From: Tsukamurella spumae
GTDB lineage: Bacteria > Actinomycetota > Actinomycetes > Mycobacteriales > Mycobacteriaceae
Length of the DNA: 60,169 nt
NCBI RefSeq assembly: GCF_012396015.1
Contig: NZ_JAAXOQ010000029.1
Location: 1-60,169, forward strand
Direction of reading: 5' to 3'
Shown piece after piece: positions 29,746 through 38,800 of this stretch (positions are counted from its first letter, which is position 1; every line of letters starts with the position of its first letter). The notes under the pieces were generated by a model, which worked only from the letters and a program-made list of their open reading frames with translations, did no database searches and was not told where the DNA came from. A program made the position numbers and the translations under genes.

Positions 29746-29791
29746 AGATTATGTGGGAGTATCGGAAAAATCCAATACTCTCACATAATCT
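29746..29791 (-). promoter_or_regulatory. AAA ATPase promoter framed by a 17-bp inverted repeat
   Basis: On the minus strand: -35 TTGGAT (29770-29775), 18-bp spacer, -10 TAATCT (29746-29751), then 7 nt to the ATG, i.e. leaderless. The arms 29746-29762 and 29775-29791 (AGATTATGTGGGAGTAT type) are inverted with one mismatch. One arm covers the -10 and the other starts at the -35, so a bound dimer would block RNA polymerase. Confidence 0.7.
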
Positions 29792-29820
29792 CTGAGACTT
29801 CGGTTCGAGGCGCTGCGAGA

Positions 29821-29843
29821 GGTGATGCGCCTGGCGCATCACC
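29821..29843. repeat. Perfect 11-bp palindrome with a third half-site downstream
   Basis: GGTGATGCGCC-T-GGCGCATCACC (29821-29843). A further half-site GCGCATCACC occurs at 29892-29901. It lies in the 309-bp gap between the AAA gene and imuA' (29739-30047). It could be an operator for either gene; no T-run follows, so a terminator role is less likely. Confidence 0.65.
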
Positions 29844-29967
29844 GCGCCGTCAGAACAAGCTCTCACCTGCATGTATGTAGTGCTGCGTCGCGCGCATCAC
29901 CTCCCGGAACCTCTCTCACCTGGCCGCTTGACGGCGCTCCGATCGCGGATCTACGCTGAGACTCGTA

Positions 29968-29983
29968 TCGAACAGAAGTTCTA
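29968..29983. promoter_or_regulatory. SOS box (LexA operator) of imuA'-imuB
   Basis: TCGAAC-AGAA-GTTCTA matches the mycobacterial LexA box TCGAAC-N4-GTTCGA with one mismatch in 12. It lies 65-80 nt upstream of the imuA' start, so the mutasome genes should be induced by DNA damage. Confidence 0.85.
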
Positions 29984-30047
29984 GTCACACCTTCCCTGTG
30001 GCTCTGCTTCCGAACGTGGATCAGAACGTAGGGGAGGGGTGTGACAG

Positions 30048-30788
30048 GTGTCCGCACGTGTTCAAACGATGGCCGGTGGCCGCGAGGAGAAGCTCGCGGA
30101 GCTGCGCAAAAGGCTGGCGGCGCTCCCGGAGAAGCATCGTCCGGGGAAGTCGCAGGCGTCGCAGGGGCCGCCGCTGCAGGAGGAATCCGCGCAGCCCGGT
30201 GCCGTTCCCGAGGCAGGTGTGCTCCCGGTGCACGAGGAGCTCGCCGCGCTGCTGCCCGGCCGCGGCCTGCCCCGCGGCAGCGTCGCCACCCTCGAAGGTG
30301 CGGGCTCGCTCGCGGTCTCGCTGGTGGCCACGGTCTCGCGCGCGGGATCGCGGGTCGCGCTGTGCGGCGTGTCCGGCTTCGGCATGGCCGCAGCACTCGA
30401 ACAGGGGGCCGATCCGGAGCGGATCGCGCTCATCGAGGGGCCGCTCGCGGATCCGGTGGCCGTCGCGTCGGTCCTGCTCGACGGTGCCGACGTGGTGCTG
30501 TGCGAGCTCGGCGGCATCGCGGTACCGCCCAGCCGGGGCCGGGCGATCGCCGCCCGCGCCCGGTCTCGGGGCTCGGTGCTGCTGGTCACCGGCGGCACGT
30601 GGGAGGGCGCCTCGCTGCACCTCGGGGCGCGCGTCCAGGGCTACACCGGGCTCGGCAGCAGGCCCGGCCGCGGACGGATCCGCGGGATCGACCTGGTCTT
30701 CTCCGCGCGCGGCCGCGGCTGCCGCAATCCCTACCGGGGCGCGGCGGGCACGGCACCGTCGGACACCGGGCTGGCGGTGGCCCGATGA
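30048..30788 (+). CDS. imuA': ImuA'-like mutasome accessory protein
   Basis: 246 residues. RecA/SulA-like core without Walker motifs: LLPGRGLPRGSVATLEGAGS and SLVATVSRAGSRVALCGVSGFG, with AALEQGADPERIALIEGP. This is the actinobacterial ImuA' type (Rv3395c), which links ImuB and DnaE2 in error-prone bypass; it lacks the P-loop of true RecA. A charged N-terminus (GGREEKLAELRKRLAALPEKHRPG) may bind partners. GTG 30048 has GGGGAGGGG 8 nt upstream. Stop overlaps imuB by 4 bp. SOS box at 29968. Confidence 0.88.
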   Translation: MSARVQTMAGGREEKLAELRKRLAALPEKHRPGKSQASQGPPLQEESAQPGAVPEAGVLPVHEELAALLPGRGLPRGSVATLEGAGSLAVSLVATVSRAGSRVALCGVSGFGMAAALEQGADPERIALIEGPLADPVAVASVLLDGADVVLCELGGIAVPPSRGRAIAARARSRGSVLLVTGGTWEGASLHLGARVQGYTGLGSRPGRGRIRGIDLVFSARGRGCRNPYRGAAGTAPSDTGLAVAR

Positions 30789-32398
30789 CCGCGCCCGCCC
30801 CGGCGTCCGGGGCACCGTTGAAGGCCCAGCGCATCCTGGCCCTGTGGTGCCCCGACTGGCCGGCGGCCGCGGCGATGGCCGATGCGGACCTCGCGCCCGA
30901 TCGTCCCGTGGCGGTCCTGCACGGGAACCGGGTGGTGGCGTGCAATGCCTCGGCGCGTGCGGACGGGGTGCGGCGCGGCATGAAGCGCCGCGAATCGCAG
31001 GCCCGGTGCCCGGACCTGCACGTCGCCGCGGCGGACGAGAGCCGGGACGCGCGGGTCTTCGAGCCCGTCGCGGGCGCCGTGGCCGCGCTGATCCCGCTCA
31101 TCGAGGTGCTGCGCCCGGGGCTCGTGGTGATCCCCGCGCGTGGCGCCGCCCGGTTCTTCGGCGGAGAGGAGCAGGCGGCGGAGCGCCTGGTGGACGCCGC
31201 CTCGTCCGTGGGCGCGGAGTCCCTGGCCGGGATCGCCGACGAGGTGTTCACCGCGGCCCTGGCCGCCCGTCGCGGCATCGTCGTGCCGCCGGGGGAGTCG
31301 GCCTCCTTCCTGGCCCCGCTGGCCATCGCCGAACTGGGGGCGGAGCCGGCGCTCGCCACGGAGGACCGCACCGGTCTCATCGACCTGCTGCGCAGGCTGG
31401 GGCTGCGCACCGTCGGCGCCTTCGCGGCGCTGTCCACGACGGACGTGGCCACCCGCTTCGGGGCCGACGCGATCGCCGCGCACCGTCAGGCCCGGGCGGT
31501 GGCGGACCGGCCCCCGTCCACGGCGGCACTCCCGCCCGGGCTGGAGGCGGAACTGCGGCCGGACCCGCCGATCGACCGGGTCGACGCGGCGGCCTTCGCC
31601 GGCCGCGCCCTGGCCTCGGAGCTGCACGGGAAGCTGTCCGCGGCGGGCGTGGCGTGTCTACGCCTGGAGGTGTCCGCGATCGCGGAGAACGGTGAGCGGC
31701 ACACCCGCATCTGGCGCTGCGCCGAGCCGCTCACCCCCGACGGCACCGCGGACCGGGTGCGTTGGCAGATCGACGGCTGGCTCACCGGAGGTCGTGGCAA
31801 GCAGGGCGGCCCCGGGGCCCCGATCGTTCTGCTGCGACTCGAGCCGGTCGAGGTGGTGGACGCCGGGGCGCTGCAGGCCGGCATGTGGGGCGACGAGGGC
31901 GACGGTGCCGCCCGCTTCCGTCGCGCCCTGGTCCGGGTGCAGGGCCTCCTCGGCGGCGAATCGGTGCGGATGGGGGTGCGCAGCGGTGGCCGCGGTCCCG
32001 CGGAACAGGTCACCTGGGTGCCGTTGGGCGATGAGACGGTCCCGGCCCGTGACCCGGACGCGCCCTGGCCGGGCCGGATGCCGGAACCGGCGCCGGCGGT
32101 GCTGATCACGGGAACGAGTGTCACCATGACCGACGCCGCGGGCGACGCCGTGCGGGTCACCGAGCGCGGCGGCTTCACCGGCGAACCCACGCACCTCACC
32201 TGGGGATCGCGGGACTGGGCGCTCAGCTGGTGGGCGGGGCCGTGGCTGGTCGACGAGCGCTGGTGGGCACCCGACGCCGCCGCCGAACCCCGGGCCCGTG
32301 CGCAGGTGCTGCTCGAACCCGCGCCCGGCCGCGACGACGGCCGGGCCCTCCTGCTGCAGTACGCCGGAGGATGGGAGGTGGAGGGCGTGTACGAGTAG
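30785..32398 (+). CDS. imuB: ImuB, inactive Y-family polymerase-like clamp adaptor
   Basis: 537 residues. Y-family fold (RILALWCPDWPAAAAMADAD, RVVACNASARADGVRRGMKR, DLLRRLGLRTVGAFAALSTTDVATRFG) but the metal-binding acidic residues of active DinB/UmuC enzymes are not where they should be (LALWCPDWP replaces the D-x-D/N-x-F block), as known for ImuB. It acts as the hub linking beta clamp, ImuA' and DnaE2. The tail after about residue 430 (ARDPDAPWPGRMPEPAPAVL and a Trp-rich DWALSWWAGPWLVDERWW) matches mycobacterial ImuB. Convergent serpin gene starts 10 bp after the stop. Confidence 0.92.
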   Translation: MTAPAPASGAPLKAQRILALWCPDWPAAAAMADADLAPDRPVAVLHGNRVVACNASARADGVRRGMKRRESQARCPDLHVAAADESRDARVFEPVAGAVAALIPLIEVLRPGLVVIPARGAARFFGGEEQAAERLVDAASSVGAESLAGIADEVFTAALAARRGIVVPPGESASFLAPLAIAELGAEPALATEDRTGLIDLLRRLGLRTVGAFAALSTTDVATRFGADAIAAHRQARAVADRPPSTAALPPGLEAELRPDPPIDRVDAAAFAGRALASELHGKLSAAGVACLRLEVSAIAENGERHTRIWRCAEPLTPDGTADRVRWQIDGWLTGGRGKQGGPGAPIVLLRLEPVEVVDAGALQAGMWGDEGDGAARFRRALVRVQGLLGGESVRMGVRSGGRGPAEQVTWVPLGDETVPARDPDAPWPGRMPEPAPAVLITGTSVTMTDAAGDAVRVTERGGFTGEPTHLTWGSRDWALSWWAGPWLVDERWWAPDAAAEPRARAQVLLEPAPGRDDGRALLLQYAGGWEVEGVYE

Positions 32399-32408
32399 AG
32401 CCCTATGG

Positions 32409-33677
32409 TCAGGAACCGGGGCGGTCGACGGTGCCCATGATCAGCGGGAGGCCGGTCGCGGTGTCCACCACCGCGTACGCGAAGGCGCGGTCCACCGCGA
32501 ACGGGGCGGGCCCGGGCCCGGTCTCGGCTGCGGGCGCGGTGGTGGTGTCCGACGCGGTGCCCTTCTCGCCCACGCTGAACACGGCGGCGGCGCGGGCGTC
32601 GGCCACCGTCGGCGATCCCGGCGCGATGCCGTCCAGGCCCGGCGCGGCGAACAGCCCCGTCAGGCCCGCATCGCGGAGCGGGTCGACGAGCGGGGTCCAG
32701 GACGTCGAACGCCACTTCGGCAGGCTCACCTCGTGCGGCACCGACGGTGCCGCTGCGAGCGCGATCCGGGCGGCCGTGAACCGGCCCTCGCTCGCCGCGT
32801 CGGTGACCGGTGCGCCGGTCGCGGGCAGCACGATCTGCAGCGCCAGCGTGGTGCCGTAGTCGAGCTGCAGCGCGGTGAAGCCCTCCCCGGCGGCCACCCG
32901 CGCGGGCACCGTGCCGCGCAGGGTCGGCGGGTCGACCACGGCACCGTCGGAGGCGGTGAACGGTGACGGTCGTGTCCGGGCGGCATCGAACGGGAAGCGC
33001 CAGGCCGCAGCGAGATACGCGGTGGTCGCCGCCGCCAGCCGAGTATCTGATCCGGTCTTGAGCGGGGCGGAGGTGAGCGTGCTGCCGGTGTTCACCGCGA
33101 CCCACTCGCCGAGTGGCTCGCGCACGTCCTGGCGGAAGTCCACGGGGTAGACGCCCGTGCCGTAGGACGCGGACAGCGCGTCCAGGTACGCCGGCCGCAC
33201 CCGGCGCTCCGCCGGCTCCTTCGCCGTCAGTAGCGCCACCTGCGACTGGAACAGCGGTGTCGCCGGTGGCGAGGCTGCGGGCACCGTGCCCGGGTCGCCC
33301 GCCCACTGCGCGGTCTGGCCGGTCAGGGCCGCCATCGCTCGCGGGAGGTCCTTCGCGGCGCCGAGCCCGGCACCGTCGAGCTGCGCGGCGGTCTCGCCCC
33401 CCGCGCCGGCCCGCAGCATGCCCAACAGGCTCAGCACGGACCAGGGGGAGACGGCGGTGCTCCCGGCGCGGGTGTCGCGGACCGCCAGCTGCGCGCCGAG
33501 GCGGGTCGCGGTCGCGACGAGCGCCGCCACGTCATCACGTGTCTCGTCGATCCCGACCTGTTCGAACTCCGTCTTCGAGCGGTCGAGCGAGAGCGCCTTC
33601 GGCGACGACGGTGCGCCGCCGCACGCCGCGAGGGTCCCCGCGACGACCAGCGCCAGCGCGGCCCGTCGGATCTGCAT
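32409..33677 (-). CDS. Serpin-family lipoprotein
   Basis: 422 residues from ATG 33677. Signal peptide with lipobox (MQIRRAALALVVAGTLAACG; C19 becomes the lipidated residue). The serpin fold is supported by AVSPWSVLSLLGMLRAGAGGETAAQL (N-terminal helices), YLAAAWRFPFDAARTR, VSLPKWRSTSWTPLVDPLRDAGLTGLF and AFAYAVVDTATGLPLIMGTVDRP (C-terminal strands). The hinge and reactive-centre region reads FSVGEKGTASDTTTAPAAETGPGP, which keeps the KGT start but is then Thr/Pro-rich, so inhibition of a protease is uncertain. ATG 33677 is chosen because TACCAT lies 7 nt before it; the alternative ATG at 33686 lies inside that box. Confidence 0.85.
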   Translation of the reverse strand: MQIRRAALALVVAGTLAACGGAPSSPKALSLDRSKTEFEQVGIDETRDDVAALVATATRLGAQLAVRDTRAGSTAVSPWSVLSLLGMLRAGAGGETAAQLDGAGLGAAKDLPRAMAALTGQTAQWAGDPGTVPAASPPATPLFQSQVALLTAKEPAERRVRPAYLDALSASYGTGVYPVDFRQDVREPLGEWVAVNTGSTLTSAPLKTGSDTRLAAATTAYLAAAWRFPFDAARTRPSPFTASDGAVVDPPTLRGTVPARVAAGEGFTALQLDYGTTLALQIVLPATGAPVTDAASEGRFTAARIALAAAPSVPHEVSLPKWRSTSWTPLVDPLRDAGLTGLFAAPGLDGIAPGSPTVADARAAAVFSVGEKGTASDTTTAPAAETGPGPAPFAVDRAFAYAVVDTATGLPLIMGTVDRPGS

Positions 33678-33684
33678 GAGGGCC

Positions 33685-33690
33685 ATGGTA
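33685..33690 (-). promoter_or_regulatory. -10 box TACCAT, leaderless start of the serpin gene
   Basis: Minus strand; ends 7 nt before ATG 33677 and overlaps the alternative upstream ATG at 33686, which would then not be in the mRNA. Confidence 0.5.
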
Positions 33691-33700
33691 TCCGCCGCGC

Positions 33701-34609
33701 TCAGGCGCCCGCGCGCTCCAGCAGGGCGCGGCCGTTGTGCCACAGCACCTTGCGCATCCAGTCGTCGCCGAGGCCCAGGCGGGCCAGCCCGAAGAGCTGA
33801 TGCGCGTAGGGGTACGGGATGTTCGGGAAGTCACTGCCCAGCACGACCTTGTCGGCGAGCGTGCCGAGTCGCTCGACGTAGCCCGGAGGCATGGGGGCGG
33901 TCCGCTCGGTGAAATCGGTGGCGGCCATGGTGGTGTCGAGGTACACGTTGGGGAACTGCTCGGCGAGATCGGCGAACCGGTCGTACTCGGGCATGCCGAG
34001 GTGGGCGATCACCAGGGTGAGCTCGGGGTGGCGCCGCAGCACCTCCGCGACCCGGTCGGGGCCGGTGTAAGGGCCCTCCAGCGGACCCGAACCGGCGTGG
34101 ATGACGACGGGGATCTTCGCTTCGGACAACGACTCCCACGCCGGATCGAGCAGCGGATCATCCGGCGCGAAGACGCCCACCTGGACGTGCATCTTGAACA
34201 ACCGCGCACCGTCGGCGATCGCGGCGGCGACGTACTCCCCGACCCCGGGCTCGGGATAGAGGGTGGCGCAGTGGATCGCGTCGGGCACGCGCCGCGCGAA
34301 CTCGGCGCACCAGTCGTTGAGCCAGACCGCCATGCCCGGCTTGTGCGGGTACGTGAGCGCGGGGATCGCGCGCACCCCCATGCCGCGGATGAGCTCCAGG
34401 CGGGTGGCCTCGTCGAAGCGGTAGGCGATGGGCCACTCGCGTCCGTACTCGGTGCTCGCGCGGTCGAAGAAGTCCCACACCTTGACCAGCATGGGCTCGG
34501 GGAGGAAGTGCACGTGGACGTCCGAGAGGCCCGGGATGCCGAGCGCCTCGAGGTAGGCGGGGATGTCCGCGTCCGAGGAGGGACCCGTCGTCGTGCTCGG
34601 TCGGCTCAT
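33701..34609 (-). CDS. Amidohydrolase-2 family hydrolase (ACMSD-like)
   Basis: 302 residues, TIM-barrel metal-dependent hydrolase. HxH metal motif DVHVHFLPEP near residue 30; KMHVQVG; VVIHAGSGP, VIAHLGMPEYD and VLGSDFPNIPYP with the catalytic Asp. This layout is that of the Amidohydro_2 group (ACMSD, decarboxylases, lactonases). The substrate is not assignable; the group contains both decarboxylases and hydrolases. It is divergent from the MarR regulator, 92 bp away. Confidence 0.85.
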   Translation of the reverse strand: MSRPSTTTGPSSDADIPAYLEALGIPGLSDVHVHFLPEPMLVKVWDFFDRASTEYGREWPIAYRFDEATRLELIRGMGVRAIPALTYPHKPGMAVWLNDWCAEFARRVPDAIHCATLYPEPGVGEYVAAAIADGARLFKMHVQVGVFAPDDPLLDPAWESLSEAKIPVVIHAGSGPLEGPYTGPDRVAEVLRRHPELTLVIAHLGMPEYDRFADLAEQFPNVYLDTTMAATDFTERTAPMPPGYVERLGTLADKVVLGSDFPNIPYPYAHQLFGLARLGLGDDWMRKVLWHNGRALLERAGA

Positions 34610-34617
34610 AGTGGCCG

Positions 34618-34623
34618 ACTCTA
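34618..34623 (-). promoter_or_regulatory. -10 box TAGAGT, leaderless start of the amidohydrolase gene
   Basis: Minus strand; ends 8 nt before ATG 34609. Confidence 0.4.
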
Positions 34624-34701
34624 CCGACTCGGTGATGGGCCGTTCACTGGAATCAGTAGCCGCTAAGCTGCGATGAGGATGTGATGTTTCGGGGGTGTGG
34701 C

Positions 34702-35166
34702 ATGGCGGCGGATGCGGGGAGTACCCGGTGGTTGTCCGACGACGAGATGGGGGCGTGGCTGGCGCTGATCAACGTCGCCATGCGACTACCGGCGAAGTTG
34801 GACACTCAGCTCCGGATCGACGCGGGTATCACCCACTACGAGTTCATGGTGCTCGCTCAACTCTCCCAGGCGCCCGCGCGGACGCTGGGGCTCTCCGTGC
34901 TCGCGGAACGCGCCAATTCGTCCCCCTCGCGCCTGTCGCACGTGCTGCGCAAGCTGGGCGAACGCGGCTGGCTCGTGCGGCACGCGGAGGGGCGTTCCGC
35001 ATACGCGGAGCTCACCGACGAGGGCTTCGCCGCGCTCGACGGTGCCGCCCGCGATCACGTCGAGGAGGTGCGCCGGCTGGTCTTCGACCACCTGACGGAC
35101 CAGGACGTCGACTCGGTGCGGGTCATCCTCTCCAAGCTCACCCCCGGCCTCGGCGAAGGGGCCTGA
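34702..35166 (+). CDS. MarR-family transcriptional regulator
   Basis: 154 residues from ATG 34702. Winged helix: ITHYEFMVLAQLSQAPARTL, recognition part LSVLAERANSSPSRLSHVLRKLGERGWLV, wing HAEGRSAYAELTDEGF, and dimerisation helices at both ends. MarR dimers are usually repressors released by small lipophilic ligands; the divergent amidohydrolase is the likely target. GGGGG (34691-34695) sits 6 nt before ATG 34702; alternative starts at 34681 and 34684 remain possible. Confidence 0.87.
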   Translation: MAADAGSTRWLSDDEMGAWLALINVAMRLPAKLDTQLRIDAGITHYEFMVLAQLSQAPARTLGLSVLAERANSSPSRLSHVLRKLGERGWLVRHAEGRSAYAELTDEGFAALDGAARDHVEEVRRLVFDHLTDQDVDSVRVILSKLTPGLGEGA

Positions 35167-35174
35167 GAAGCGTT

Positions 35175-35188
35175 ACTACGAAAGTAGT
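35175..35188. promoter_or_regulatory. Inverted repeat operator upstream of the TetR gene
   Basis: ACTAC-GAAA-GTAGT (35175-35188) lies just upstream of the -10 box TACAGT (35195-35200). Its place fits autorepression by the TetR protein. Confidence 0.5.
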
Positions 35189-35194
35189 GTCGGG

Positions 35195-35200
35195 TACAGT
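35195..35200 (+). promoter_or_regulatory. -10 box TACAGT, leaderless start of the TetR gene
   Basis: Ends 8 nt before ATG 35209. Confidence 0.45.
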
Positions 35201-35208
35201 TCTCGCCC

Positions 35209-35748
35209 ATGGGCAGGCGCGACGAGGTGTTGAACGGGGCGGTCGAGGTGCTCGGCACGCTAGGCCTGCGGGGGCTGACGCATCGCGCGGTCGACAGTGT
35301 CGCAGGCGTACCCGCCGGGACGGCGTCCAACTACTTCCGCTCGCGCGCTGCTCTGGTGCGTGGGGTCGTCGATCACATGGTCGAGGAGGATCTCACGTTC
35401 TGGGCGGCGTTCGAGGGCGTCGAGAAGTCCACGACCGACGAGGTCGCCGAGCGGCTGGCGGAGTTCATCCGCTGGTCGGTCGACGGCGGACGGACGCGGG
35501 GGGTCGCCCGGCTGAATCTGTTCGCCGCCGCGTCGGTCGAGCCGGACCTGCGGGAACCGCTGCGGCGCGGGCGTCGTGCGGTGGAGGAGGTCGGCGAGAA
35601 GGTCGGCGCCTCGATCGGTCTCGGCGTCGTCGAATCCGCGCTGGTGATGGATGCCACGGACGCCCTGGTCGCCCGTCAGCTCGCCATGCCGGCGGAGGAG
35701 TACGACCCGCTTCCGGCGCTGAAGGTGCTGCTCACGCGCCTGCAGTGA
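35209..35748 (+). CDS. TetR-family transcriptional regulator
   Basis: 179 residues. N-terminal helix-turn-helix: EVLNGAVEVLGTLGLRGLTHRAVDSVAGVPAGTASNYFRSRAALV, a classical TetR start with AVDSVAGVPAGTASNYF as recognition segment. The rest is a ligand-binding helical bundle (EEDLTFWAAFEGVEKSTTDE and following). No neighbouring enzyme shares its promoter region, so the ligand is unknown. A small inverted repeat in front suggests autoregulation. Confidence 0.87.
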   Translation: MGRRDEVLNGAVEVLGTLGLRGLTHRAVDSVAGVPAGTASNYFRSRAALVRGVVDHMVEEDLTFWAAFEGVEKSTTDEVAERLAEFIRWSVDGGRTRGVARLNLFAAASVEPDLREPLRRGRRAVEEVGEKVGASIGLGVVESALVMDATDALVARQLAMPAEEYDPLPALKVLLTRLQ

Positions 35749-35756
35749 CTCGGGCC

Positions 35757-35799
35757 GTGTTCGAACACCTTGAAGGAATCGAACACATGGGCGTATTGT
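35757..35799 (+). promoter_or_regulatory. dnaE2 promoter with two TCGAAC motifs
   Basis: -35 TTGAAG (35770-35775), 18-bp spacer, -10 TATTGT (35794-35799), then 6 nt to GTG 35806: leaderless. The perfect palindrome GTGTTCGAACAC (35757-35768) lies just before the -35, and a second TCGAACAC (35779-35786) is in the spacer. Both carry the left LexA half-site, but no full TCGAAC-N4-GTTCGA box was found. Confidence 0.6.
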
Positions 35800-35805
35800 T
35801 GGGGT

Positions 35806-38800
35806 GTGGGTTGGGGTAGCGGGCCGCGGAGCTGGTCGGAGATGGAGCGGGTGCTCTCCGGTCGGGCTCCGGTGCGTCGCGCGGAGGAAACCCCGGGTGA
35901 CGGTGGCGATTCGCCGGCGTGGTCCCGCAAGCGCGGGCCCTACGTCCCGCCCGGCGGTGCTCCCGGGGTCTCCGGAGTGCCGTACGCCGAGCTCCACGCG
36001 CACACCGCGTTCAGCTTCCTCGACGGGGCGGCGCAGCCCGAGGAGATGGTGGAGCAGGCGCACGCGCTGGGTCTGAAGGCGCTCGCCGTCACCGATCACA
36101 ACGGCTTCTACGGCGTTATCCGGTTCGCTGAGGCGGCACGGGAACTGGGTATTCCCACGGTGTTCGGAGCCGAGCTGTCGCTGGAGCACGACGCCGAGCG
36201 CACCGGTTCCGAGGATCCGTCGGGCGAGCACCTGCTCGTGCTCGCCCGCGGGCAGGAGGGCTACCGCAGGCTGTCGCGGGCGATGGCCGAGGCGCATATG
36301 GAGGCGGGGGAGAAGGGGCTCCTGCGCTTTGATCCGGATCGGCTCGCCGAGTGGTCCGGCGGCCACTGGCACATCCTCACGGGCTGCCGCAAGGGCGCGG
36401 TCCGCAAGGGCCTGCAGGCCTCGGGTCCCGACGGTGCTGCTGCCGCCCTCGCGCGGCTCGTCGACCGGTTCGGGCAGGACCGGGTGAGCATGGAGCTCAC
36501 CGTGCACGGCGTCCCCGAGGACGGCGAGCGCAACCACCTCCTGGCCGGGATCGCCGCGCGGATGGGGGTGGGCACCGTCGCCACCACGGGTGCGCACTTC
36601 GCCCGGCCGGACCAGCGCCGCCTCGCGTCCGTGCTCGCGGCGATCCGGGCCCGCCGCAGCCTCGACGAGCTGGACGGATGGCTGCCGGCCGCGGGCGGCG
36701 CGCACCTGCGCTCGGGTGATGAGATGGCGCTGCTGCTGCCGGAGCACCCCGGCGCGATCGCCGGTGCTGCGGAGTTGGGGGCGGAGTGCGCGTTCGAGAT
36801 CGCGTTGATCGCACCGAACCTGCCGCCCTTCGACGTCCCGCCCGGGCATACCGAGGCCACCTGGCTGCGCGAGCTGACCCGGCGCGGTGCGCTGGAGCGG
36901 TACGGTCCTCCGGAGCGGAATCCGAAGGCGTACCGGCAGATCGAGCACGAGCTGAACGTGATCGAGACGCTCACTTTCCCGGGATACTTCCTCATCGTGC
37001 ACAGCATCGTGCGGTTCTGCCGCGAGAGCGACATCCTGTGTCAGGGGCGGGGGAGCGCCGCCAACTCGGCGGTGTGCTTCGCGCTCGGCATCACCGCGGT
37101 CGACCCGATCGCGAACGAGTTGCTGTTCGAGCGGTTCCTGGCGCCGGAACGCGACGGTCCGCCCGACATCGACGTCGACATCGAGTCCGATCGCCGCGAG
37201 GAGGCGATCCAGTTCGTCTACCGGAGATACGGCCGGGAGTACGCCGCGCAGGTGGCGAACGTGATCACCTACCGCGGCCGGTCCGCAGTACGCGACACGG
37301 CGCGTGCGCTCGGCTACTCGCAGGGGCAGCAGGACGCGTGGAGCAAGCAGATCTCCAGCTGGGGCTGGCGGAAGGATCCGGTGCCCGAGGGGATCCCGGA
37401 CCGAGTGGTCGAGCTGGCCTCCCGCATCGCCGACCTGCCGCGGCACCTGGGCATCCACTCCGGCGGCATGGTGATCTGCGACCGCCCCATCGCCGACGTG
37501 TGTCCCACCGAGTGGGCGCGCATGGAGGGTCGCAGCGTGCTCCAGTGGGACAAGGAGGACTGCGCGAACATCAAGCTGGTGAAGTTCGATCTGCTGGGGC
37601 TCGGCATGCTCAGCGCATTGCACTACATGCAGGACCTCCTCAAGGAGCACAAGGGCATCGAGGTCGATTTCGCGAAGCTCGACCTGAAGGATCGGAACGT
37701 GTACGAGATGCTCTGCCGCGCGGACTCGGTCGGCGTCTTCCAGGTGGAATCACGGGCGCAGATGGCGACGCTGCCCCGGCTGAAGCCGCGGAACTTCTAC
37801 GACCTGGTGGTCGAGGTCGCGCTGATCCGGCCCGGCCCCATCCAGGGCGGCTCGGTGCATCCGTACATCCGCCGCCGCAACGAGCAGGAGGAACCCACGG
37901 TCGAGCATCCGTCGATGTGGAAGGCGTTGAAGCGCACTCTGGGGGTGCCGCTCTTCCAGGAGCAGCTCATGCAGCTCGCGGTCGACGTGGCCGGGTTCAG
38001 TCCCGCGGAGGCGGATCAGCTGCGCCGCGCGATGGGATCGAAACGCTCCGTCGACCGGATGGAGCGACTGCGCGATCTGTTCCGCGCGGGCGCGAAGAAG
38101 CGGCACGGCATCGAGGAGGAGGTGGCCGACCGGATCTTCGAGAAGCTGGTGGCGTTCGCCAATTTCGGCTTCCCCGAGAGTCATTCGCAGTCATTCGCGT
38201 CGCTGGTGTTCTACTCGTCGTGGTTCAAGTGCTACCACCCCGCGGCGTTCTGCGCGGCACTGTTGAGGGCGCAGCCGATGGGCTTCTACTCGCCGCAGTC
38301 CCTCGTGGCCGATGCGCGCCGGCACGGCGTCCTGGTGCACGGGCCGTGCGTGAACCGCAGCCTGCCCTGGGCGAACCTCGAGAACGCCGGGACGGAGATT
38401 CGGCTGGGGCTGGCCGCGATCCGCACCATCGGCGACGAACTCGCCGAGCGCATCGCCCAAGAGCGCGCCGCCCGCGGCCCCTACCGCGGGCTCACCGATC
38501 TCACCGGCAGAGTGGAGCTCACCGTCGCGCAGGCGGAGGCCCTCGCCACCTCCGGCGCACTGGACTGCTTCGGCAGGCACCGTCGACAGGCCCTGTGGGA
38601 GGCGGGGGCCGCGGCCCGGGAGCGCCCGGATCGGCTCCCCGGCACCGCCACTGCCGGCGCCCCGCCCGCGCTGCCGGGGATGAGTGAGACGGAGCTCGCG
38701 GCGGCGGACGCGTGGGCCACGTCGGTCACCGTCGGGAAGTACCCCACGGAGTTCCTCCGGCCCGTCCTGGACCGGCTCGGGGTCGTCGTCGCTGACAAGC

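Noticed and set aside
35757-35794. Full LexA box at the dnaE2 promoter
   Set aside because: TCGAAC is present twice but neither copy is followed by GTTCGA-like sequence four bases on; reported only as SOS-like.
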